Source: Actinomycetota bacterium | GTDB lineage: Bacteria; Actinomycetota; AC-67 | Length of the DNA stretch: 64,000 nucleotides | Direction of reading: 5' to 3' | Assembly (NCBI GenBank): GCA_040905475.1 | Contig: JBBDRM010000117.1 | Span: 5,309 to 69,308 of the forward strand | Shown here: positions 58,760 to 64,000 of the stretch, piece after piece | Numbering within the stretch: position 1 is the stretch's first letter | Layout: every line of letters begins with the position of its first letter | Notes under the pieces: generated by a model | Seen by the model: only the letters and a program-made list of their open reading frames with translations | Database searches by the model: none | What the model was told of the DNA's origin: nothing | Program-made: the position numbers and the translations under genes

Positions 58760-60598
58760 TCAAGCACCCGCGTCGACGGTGCGAAGGGCGCCGTCGGCGA
58801 GCGCCTTGAGGCGCTCGGCAAGACGATCGGCGTCCCCGTGTGCGATCAGGTCCTCGAGCTCGCGAAGAGCTTGCCGCAGCGTTGCGGGATGCGGAAGCGG
58901 CGGCCGCGAAACGACGATCTTCGGGTGGCCGCTCGGAAGAACCGCTTCGCACTCATCCATGATGTCTTCGGTCAACTTCTCGCCGGGTCTGGGTCCGATG
59001 ATCGAGATCTCGACGTCCTTCCCCGGCACGTGTCCCGAGAGCCGGACGACTTTGCGCGCGAGGTCGAGGATGTTCACGGGCTCCCCCATATCCAGGGTGA
59101 ACACCTCGCCCCCCTCGGCGAGAGCGGCCGCTTGCAGAACGAGCTGCACCGATTCGTCCACGCTCATGAAGTAACGGGTCATCGATGAATCGGTCACGGT
59201 GACGGGGCCGCCACGGGCGATCTGTCGCAGGAAAGTCGGGATAACGCTTCCACGGCTTCCGAGGACGTTCCCGAAGCGAACCGCGCAGAAGACGACGCGT
59301 CGGCCCTGAACGGTGCGCACGAGCTCCTCGGCGATGCGCTTGGACGCGCCCATGACGCTGACCGGCCGGATTGCCTTATCGGTGGAGATCAGGACGAAAC
59401 GGCCGACGCCGGTGGCCACCGCGGCGTCCACGACCGAGCCGGTCCCGGCGACGTTGGTCCGAACAGCCTCCTCAGGGTGAAGCTCGAGCATCGGAACGTG
59501 CTTGTGGGCGGCCGCGTGGAAGACGACTTCGGGACGATGACGCGCGAAGACCGAAAGGATCCGGTCGAAGTCGCGCACGTCGGCGAGAGCTGTGTGGAGT
59601 TTCTCCGATGCGCCGATCTCCGAGACGAGGTCGTGCAGATGCGTCTCGTCGTGGTCCAGCAGAACCACCTCGGCCGGGTCGAACTGCAGCACCTGCCGAA
59701 CGATCTCGGAGCCGATGGAGCCGCCGGCGCCGGTGATAAGAACCCGCCGACCCTCGAGGATAGCCCGAACCGAACCGAGGTCCGACTCGACCTGCTGGCG
59801 GCCAAGGAGATCTTCGATGCGGAGGTCCCGGATATCGCGCGCTGCGACCCGGCCGCCGACCGTTTCGCGTACGGTCGGGAGAACACGAAGTGGAACGTCG
59901 GCTTCTTCGGAAAGCGCTGCGATGTCGCGGACCACGTCGCTCGTCGCAGAGGGGATGGCGAGAAGAACTTGATCGGCCTTGAGCTTTGGCACCAACGCAG
60001 GGATCATCGCGCGGGCGCCGAGCACCGGAACGCCGTTGAGGGCGCGCCCGATCTTGGTCACGTCGTCGTCGATGAGGCCGACCGGCTCGAGACCCATCGA
60101 GGGGTTGCGCTGGATGTCCTTGAGAAGCATCGAGCCGGCGTCGCCGGCACCCACGATGAGCACCCGCTTGTGCTCGGTCATCGCCGACCGCCTCCGCACC
60201 GAGAACAGGCGACTCTGGAACCGGATGGCCCCGAAGGCCATGATCGAGAAGACGGCCCCTAGCGCGATCACGGAGAGCGGCAGCGGCCGGTTGCCACGAG
60301 CGATCACGGCCCCTGCGGCGATGACCATGAAACCACCGCTTCCGCCGGCGAGCACCACGCGTCGCGCTTCCTGGACGCTCGCGTAGCGCCACATCTGCCC
60401 GTACAGACCGAAGAGGTAGTTCGAGGCTACGTGAAGGACGATGATGAACGGCGCGAGGGTCCAGAAACCGCGCCAGAACCGGTCTGGAACGGCCCCTTCG
60501 AAGCGAAAAACGAGCGGAGTGAGGTACGCGGCCAGGAGCGCGACGATGTCCAGAAGCGCGAGCGGAACATCCCTCCGCACGAAGCGGACGATGCTCAT
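58760..60598 (-). CDS. Membrane NDP-sugar 4,6-dehydratase (CapD/PglF/WbpM family)
   Basis: The 612 aa protein has four N-terminal membrane helices and a first Rossmann domain (RVLIVGAGDAGSMLLKDIQR). The catalytic SDR domain contains VLITGAGGSIGSEIVRQVLQ, HAAAHKHVPMLELHPEEAVR, and STDKAIRPVSVMGASKRIAE with the S-M-K triad. It converts UDP-GlcNAc or a similar sugar to the 4-keto-6-deoxy form, the usual step before aminotransfer. It can supply the DegT enzyme at 19465. The ATG at 60598 is preferred over a TTG two codons earlier. Confidence 0.92.
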   Translation of the reverse strand: MSIVRFVRRDVPLALLDIVALLAAYLTPLVFRFEGAVPDRFWRGFWTLAPFIIVLHVASNYLFGLYGQMWRYASVQEARRVVLAGGSGGFMVIAAGAVIARGNRPLPLSVIALGAVFSIMAFGAIRFQSRLFSVRRRSAMTEHKRVLIVGAGDAGSMLLKDIQRNPSMGLEPVGLIDDDVTKIGRALNGVPVLGARAMIPALVPKLKADQVLLAIPSATSDVVRDIAALSEEADVPLRVLPTVRETVGGRVAARDIRDLRIEDLLGRQQVESDLGSVRAILEGRRVLITGAGGSIGSEIVRQVLQFDPAEVVLLDHDETHLHDLVSEIGASEKLHTALADVRDFDRILSVFARHRPEVVFHAAAHKHVPMLELHPEEAVRTNVAGTGSVVDAAVATGVGRFVLISTDKAIRPVSVMGASKRIAEELVRTVQGRRVVFCAVRFGNVLGSRGSVIPTFLRQIARGGPVTVTDSSMTRYFMSVDESVQLVLQAAALAEGGEVFTLDMGEPVNILDLARKVVRLSGHVPGKDVEISIIGPRPGEKLTEDIMDECEAVLPSGHPKIVVSRPPLPHPATLRQALRELEDLIAHGDADRLAERLKALADGALRTVDAGA

Positions 60599-60732
60599 GG
60601 GCAAGCCGGTGCCGACTGACTTTCTCGATGAGAACAGCGTGACCCCCGATTTCCCCCGCCGCCGAGTCGTGCGACGTGCGCATCTTAGAGGCCACGGAGC
60701 GTGTCACTCAACGAACGCGGTGCGTAACTTCT

Positions 60733-60750
60733 CTACGTTCTCTTACGTAG
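60733..60750. promoter_or_regulatory. CTACGT-N6-ACGTAG inverted repeat upstream of the 4,6-dehydratase
   Basis: CTACGT at 60733-60738 and ACGTAG at 60745-60750 form a perfect inverted repeat with six bases between. It sits in the 278-base intergenic stretch before the dehydratase, about 135 bases from the start. The rest of that stretch shows no gene; it is likely the promoter/leader of the operon. The half-site also occurs at 24465. Confidence 0.4.
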
Positions 60751-60876
60751 GTGCGCTACTGGGTTTACCGGTATCCCCGGGTAGACCGCAGATTCCGCCG
60801 GAACGGCCTTCCCTGCTGGGAGAGTGGGTTTATGAACTGGCGACGAACGGACCATAGATTCCGTACGTCGTGCGCC

Positions 60877-61179
60877 CTAGGTAGGTGGGACCTGAGCCTC
60901 CGTCAACCAGACGAGGAGGCCGGCTTCGTCGAACTCCTTAAGGACCCGGCGCACGTCCTCGCTGACCAAGTCCCGGTGCATCCGGCTGATCTCGCAGATC
61001 GCGTCGATCATCTCTTCGGGATCGGTATCGCCGTCGCACAGGTCCCAGATCGCCCATGCGGTCGCGTTGAGAAGGTGCACCTTGCCTGAGGCGGGGTCGT
61101 ACACAGCGTTCTCTCCCTTGGCTTGACGCAGGAAGAGGCCCTCTTTCCGAAGGGGTCGGAGGCCGGCGAGCTGTGTCAT
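60877..61179 (-). CDS. PqqD-family small protein
   Basis: The 100 aa protein has GENAVYDPASGKVHLLNATA, WAIWDLCDGDTDPEEMIDAI, and HRDLVSEDVRRVLKEFDEAG, the PqqD winged-helix pattern. It is a second member in the window after the one at 22844. Its ATG overlaps the NarL-type stop by four bases, so it is made with that regulator. No RiPP precursor or radical-SAM enzyme lies nearby. Confidence 0.75.
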   Translation of the reverse strand: MTQLAGLRPLRKEGLFLRQAKGENAVYDPASGKVHLLNATAWAIWDLCDGDTDPEEMIDAICEISRMHRDLVSEDVRRVLKEFDEAGLLVWLTEAQVPPT

Positions 61180-61865
61180 CGTGTCGCCTCCTGGAGCTCG
61201 TCGCGGATGCCGTTGCGGATGACGAATGCGGCTGCCTCGAGTCGCGAATGGACCCCGAGCTTGCTCAACACGTTCTGGACGTGCGTGCGTGCGGTACCGG
61301 GACTGATCACGAGAGCCTGCGCTATGGCGTTGTTATCGGCGCCGTCCGATAGGAGCCCGAGGATCTCCTTCTCGCGCTTCGTGAGCTTCGACATCTGACG
61401 GTAGGCCTGGTCTTGCTCGCGACGGCGCCGGATCAATCGCCCGAGGAGAGGACCCAGGAGCCGCGGCGGGATGAGCACCTCACCGCGCTGAACGCGCCGG
61501 GCGGCGTCGATCAGTTCGGAGAGCGGAGACCCTTTCGTAAGGAAGCCACTCGCTCCCGCTTCCAGCGCCTCGATCAAGAGCTCGTGATCCTCTGCGTCGG
61601 CCAGCACGACCACCTTGCATCCCGGCCGGCGCTCGAGGATCAGGGGTGTTATGTGAACGCCGTCGGCGTTCGGCAGGTTCACGTCGACCAACGCCACGTC
61701 TGGCCGCGTCCGCTCGGCTTCGAGCGCCGCCTGCAAGCCGTCTCCTGCCTCAGAGACGACTTCCAGGTCCGGCTGGCTCTCGAGCACGACCCGAACCGCC
61801 TCGCGGAAGAGCGACTGCTCGTCCGCGAGCAGGATGCGTATGCGTGGCTGGTCGCCGGGTTCCAT
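61176..61865 (-). CDS. NarL/FixJ-type response regulator
   Basis: The 229 aa protein has a complete receiver: acidic pair D15-E16 (ILLADEQSLFREAV), phosphorylation site D61 in VALVDVNLPNADG, and K111 in GFLTKGSP. A LuxR helix-turn-helix (LTKREKEILGLLSDGADNNA, IAQALVISPGTARTHVQNVL) follows. No histidine kinase gene is in the window. It is the first gene of the block that includes the PqqD-like protein and probably controls the polysaccharide locus. Confidence 0.9.
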   Translation of the reverse strand: MEPGDQPRIRILLADEQSLFREAVRVVLESQPDLEVVSEAGDGLQAALEAERTRPDVALVDVNLPNADGVHITPLILERRPGCKVVVLADAEDHELLIEALEAGASGFLTKGSPLSELIDAARRVQRGEVLIPPRLLGPLLGRLIRRRREQDQAYRQMSKLTKREKEILGLLSDGADNNAIAQALVISPGTARTHVQNVLSKLGVHSRLEAAAFVIRNGIRDELQEATR

Positions 61866-61964
61866 CGAACCTCAGGCTACGGGTGGATCCGGGACTCCGC
61901 GTGCGCCCGGCGCCGTATTCGCGATACCGCCATCGGAGGAGTTCGCCGCTCCCGATGGAGGATT

Positions 61965-61979
61965 CGTCACCATAGGTGA
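61965..61979. promoter_or_regulatory. GTCACC-ATA-GGTGAC palindrome upstream of the response-regulator gene
   Basis: A perfect 6-base inverted repeat with three bases between lies 100 bases before the NarL-type start. A second, longer-spaced repeat (CCATCGG at 61929-61935 with CCGATGG at 61951-61957) lies between it and the gene. These could be operators for autoregulation; neither has a T-run, so termination of the desaturase transcript is less likely. Confidence 0.4.
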
Positions 61980-62014
61980 CCGTCCGGTGCCGGTCAGCCC
62001 GAGGAGCAGCGGGA

Positions 62015-62947
62015 CTACGCGGGCTCGGGATCTTTCCGAACCTTTCGCGCGAGGCCGGTCAATTGAAGCGTGCGTATAAGGATGCCGCCCAGGTCCACTT
62101 GCCAGTAGCGGCGTCCGAAGATCGCGCTCGATGGGAACGCGTGGTGGTTGTTATGCCACGACTCGCCGAACGACGCGATGGCGAGCAACCAGTTGTTCGT
62201 GCTGCGTTCCTTGGTGGGATACGGCCGTGACCCGAAGTAGTGGCACACCGAGTTGATGCTGAACGTCACGTGGTGCAGCAAGAAGATCCGCACGAGCCCG
62301 CCCCACACGAATGCAGTGAGCGTCCCGACGAAACTTTGCGTGATCACGAGCCCCAGGAGTGCAGGGAGAACGAACGAAACGGCCACCCAGAACGGGAACT
62401 GCCGGTCGATCGCGCGGATCGGCTTGTCTTTCAAGAGGTCCGGCGCCCAGCGCTCGGGGGCGGTGCGGTCGTCCGAGAACATCCAGCCCATGTGCGCGTA
62501 CCAGAGGCCCTTGAGGATCCCCTTGTAGCCCTGCTCGGCCTGGAGATGCGGCGAGTGCGGATCGCCCGGCTGATCGGAGAAAGCGTGGTGGCGGCGGTGG
62601 GTGGCCACCCAGCCGATCACCCCCATCTCGATCGCCATCGAGCCGGCGATCGCGAGCACGACGCGCACGGGCTTCGACGCCTGGTATCCCTTGTGCGCGA
62701 ACAGTCGATGGAAGCCGGACGTGATGCCGAGACCGGTGAGCGCGTAGAGGCCGCCGAATATCGCGGCGTCCACCCCGCTGAGGCCGTGGCCCCAGAGCAG
62801 CCAGATCGCGACCCCAACGCCTGCGAGCGGGATCAGGCTGACCAGCAGCAGCGCGTTGCGATGGAATCGCAGCTCGCGCTCGCTGAGCCGTATCCGGCCG
62901 GGGATCGGGCGTGACGTTTTCGAATCGAGAACTCCGGTGACGGCCAT
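62015..62947 (-). CDS. Membrane fatty-acid desaturase (stearoyl-CoA/acyl-lipid delta-9 type)
   Basis: The 310 aa protein has membrane helices and the three histidine boxes: HRLFAHK (80-86), HRRHHAFSD (117-125) and WHNNHHAFPSS in the C-terminal third. These hold the di-iron centre of delta-9 acyl-CoA or acyl-lipid desaturases. It adds a double bond to saturated acyl chains and so tunes membrane fluidity. A TetR gene and a palindrome lie immediately upstream, suggesting fatty-acid-responsive control. It is probably unrelated to the glycan genes. Confidence 0.92.
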   Translation of the reverse strand: MAVTGVLDSKTSRPIPGRIRLSERELRFHRNALLLVSLIPLAGVGVAIWLLWGHGLSGVDAAIFGGLYALTGLGITSGFHRLFAHKGYQASKPVRVVLAIAGSMAIEMGVIGWVATHRRHHAFSDQPGDPHSPHLQAEQGYKGILKGLWYAHMGWMFSDDRTAPERWAPDLLKDKPIRAIDRQFPFWVAVSFVLPALLGLVITQSFVGTLTAFVWGGLVRIFLLHHVTFSINSVCHYFGSRPYPTKERSTNNWLLAIASFGESWHNNHHAFPSSAIFGRRYWQVDLGGILIRTLQLTGLARKVRKDPEPA

Positions 62948-62971
62948 CGCAGGTCCCCTCCGACGCGTTAA

Positions 62972-62987
62972 GTTACGCTTACGTAAC
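62972..62987. promoter_or_regulatory. GTTACG-CTTA-CGTAAC palindrome, likely TetR operator
   Basis: A perfect 6-base inverted repeat with four bases between, centred about 32 bases upstream of the desaturase start and 33 bases after the TetR stop. Its size and place fit a dimeric TetR-family operator controlling the desaturase, as with DesT- or FasR-type repressors. Confidence 0.55.
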
Positions 62988-63019
62988 CGTAGGGACTCTA
63001 ACGCCCCTGCGCGTCTCGG

Positions 63020-63643
63020 TCAATCCTTGTCGTCGCGAGGCGGGCGGAGCCGGTCGGGCTTCTTCGGCAAGTGCCGCAGCCCCATCCAGGCGAGGGCAGC
63101 GACGTGGCTCGCGACCGTCTCAACGGACGGCTTGCGAACCTCGGTCCACCACTGCCCCACGAATGCGACCATGCCGATCAGCGCATTGGCGTAGATGGGC
63201 GCGGCTTTCGAGTCGTAGCCGGCGCGCTTGAACTCGGCGGTGAAGATCTGGCCGACGCGATCGGCAAGCTCGTTGAGGAGACTCGACATCCGGCCGGGCG
63301 CGTCGCGGGAGAGGACGGTGAACCCGTGCGGCTCCTCTTCGACGTAGGCGAGGAACGCGACCGCCGCACGCTCGATGCGCTCGCGGGGTGATCCCGAGGA
63401 GATCGCGAGGCTGATCCGATCGATGATCGTCTGGATCTCGCGATCGACGATGACGGCGTAGAGGCCTTCTTTGCCCCCGAAGTGCTCGTAGACGATCGGC
63501 TTGGAGACCTTCGCGCGCTCGGCGATCTCTTCCACCGAGGCGGCCTCGTAGCCGCGCTCGGCGAACACGGCGCGGCCGACCTCGACGAGTTGCGCGCGCC
63601 GGGCGGCGCCGGTCAGCCGGACGCGACCTCCGTCGTTCCCCAT
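63020..63643 (-). CDS. TetR-family transcriptional regulator
   Basis: The 207 aa protein has a TetR DNA-binding domain (LVEVGRAVFAERGYEAASVE, EIAERAKVSKPIVYEHFGGK at 39-58). The helical ligand domain includes RIERAAVAFLAYVEEEPHGF and ALIGMVAFVGQWWTEVRKP. It is probably a ligand-released repressor of the desaturase that follows it, through the palindrome at 62972. The ATG at 63643 is chosen over upstream in-frame codons because the conserved domain starts about 15 residues later. Confidence 0.88.
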   Translation of the reverse strand: MGNDGGRVRLTGAARRAQLVEVGRAVFAERGYEAASVEEIAERAKVSKPIVYEHFGGKEGLYAVIVDREIQTIIDRISLAISSGSPRERIERAAVAFLAYVEEEPHGFTVLSRDAPGRMSSLLNELADRVGQIFTAEFKRAGYDSKAAPIYANALIGMVAFVGQWWTEVRKPSVETVASHVAALAWMGLRHLPKKPDRLRPPRDDKD

Positions 63644-63729
63644 AGGCCAAAGCGTACGACACCACGACCGGAACGAGGATCCGCGCCTCTTGGGAGGAGG
63701 CGGGGCACCGTGCGACGAATCCGTTCGGC

Positions 63730-64000
63730 ATGTCCCCGATGTCCCGCTCGTTTGCCGCGCTCCTGACGCTGGTCCTTTCCATAACGTTCCTGCCTGCGCC
63801 GGCACGAGATGCGATCGCTCCCGTCGGAGAGGCCGCAGGGATCTGCGACCCCATCGACCCCCAGGCGTGCCTGCTCCCGTGGCCGAACGATCTCTTCACG
63901 ACTCCCGACACGAGCACCGATACGGGTCGACGCCTGGATCTGAATCTCCTCGCGATGCCACGCAACGTCGCCGGTGTGCCGATCGACCCGACCGACATCA
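63730..64000 (+). CDS. Start of a large secreted protein (partial, runs off the window)
   Basis: From the ATG at 63730 the frame stays open for 90 codons to the window end. It has a signal peptide (MSPMSRSFAALLTLVLSITF and LPAPA) and then CDPIDPQACLLPWPNDLFTT, DTGRRLDLN and MPRNVAGVPIDPTDI. This opening is typical of large actinobacterial secreted proteins of unknown function with hydrolase-like or Ig-like parts. The ORF is divergent from the TetR gene. Confidence 0.65.
   Translation, partial: MSPMSRSFAALLTLVLSITFLPAPARDAIAPVGEAAGICDPIDPQACLLPWPNDLFTTPDTSTDTGRRLDLNLLAMPRNVAGVPIDPTDI

Noticed and set aside
60599-60876. Possible riboswitch or small RNA in the 278-base gap before the 4,6-dehydratase
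   Set aside because: No known aptamer core can be matched by eye; only the inverted repeat is supported.
18000-62000. Exosortase or PEP-CTERM genes expected from the hydrolase pair and the HprK-like gene
   Set aside because: No exosortase-type membrane protein or PEP-CTERM tail is visible in the window.
1-64000. CRISPR arrays, tRNA or rRNA genes, insertion sequences
   Set aside because: I found no repeat-spacer pattern, no tRNA cloverleaf, no rRNA-like stretch and no transposase.

Overview
The window is GC-rich throughout, with gene-dense blocks, many GTG and TTG starts, Tat-type signal peptides, a DrrAB-type ABC exporter and NarL/TetR regulators. Together these point to an actinobacterium, probably from a deep-branching or uncultivated lineage. 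That is inferred from style and gene content; no rRNA or tRNA gene is present to place it.

The left part (about 1-18 kb) is ordinary accessory chromosome. It holds a three-gene set of exported proteins (PHP, ThuA-like, PQQ-repeat), small stand-alone enzymes (YbaK, cupin, VOC, FAD amine oxidase, PrmC-like, MsrA, SRPBCC, GNAT), an ECF sigma factor with an unusual C-terminal extension, a DrrAB-type ABC exporter and a secreted C39-like protein. Scattered among them are at least six decayed gene remnants: a DHFR-family fragment, one and a half PPOX genes, an unassigned fragment, DUF2461 and TetR.

From about 18 to 62 kb the window is one very large cell-surface polysaccharide locus, mostly on the minus strand in tightly overlapping (ATGA) operons. 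It encodes nucleotide-sugar enzymes (UDP-sugar dehydrogenase, 4,6-dehydratase, epimerase, DegT aminotransferase, Gfo/Idh/MocA and GMC oxidoreductases) and a WecA/MraY-type initiating transferase. It also has at least six glycosyltransferases, four sulfotransferases, a polysaccharide deacetylase, two polymerase/ligase-like membrane proteins, a Wzm/Wzt ABC exporter, a Wzz/BY-kinase and exported accessory proteins. One of those is a Tat-exported G8/beta-helix protein.

The most interesting observation is that the locus contains all three parts of an L-proline-to-pyrrole-2-carboxyl carrier module: a free-standing adenylation enzyme (37451-39025) whose by-eye specificity code reads DLFYLALVCK, a free-standing carrier protein (42383-42631), and a flavin dehydrogenase resembling prolyl-carrier dehydrogenases (54684-55829). 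Two alpha/beta-hydrolase-fold proteins next door, one with a Cys nucleophile and one with none, are candidate transfer or editing partners. This suggests a pyrrole- or prolyl-acylated, probably sulfated, surface glycan, which I infer and do not know to be described. A second candidate system is the PqqD-like protein, PF14907-like nucleotidyltransferase, HPr-kinase-like ATPase and Tat-exported Cys-rich protein at 21.7-26.4 kb, with a second PqqD-like protein near 61 kb coupled to a response regulator.

The right end (62-64 kb) holds a membrane fatty-acid desaturase preceded by a TetR-family regulator with a perfect palindrome between them, and the start of a large secreted protein that runs off the window.
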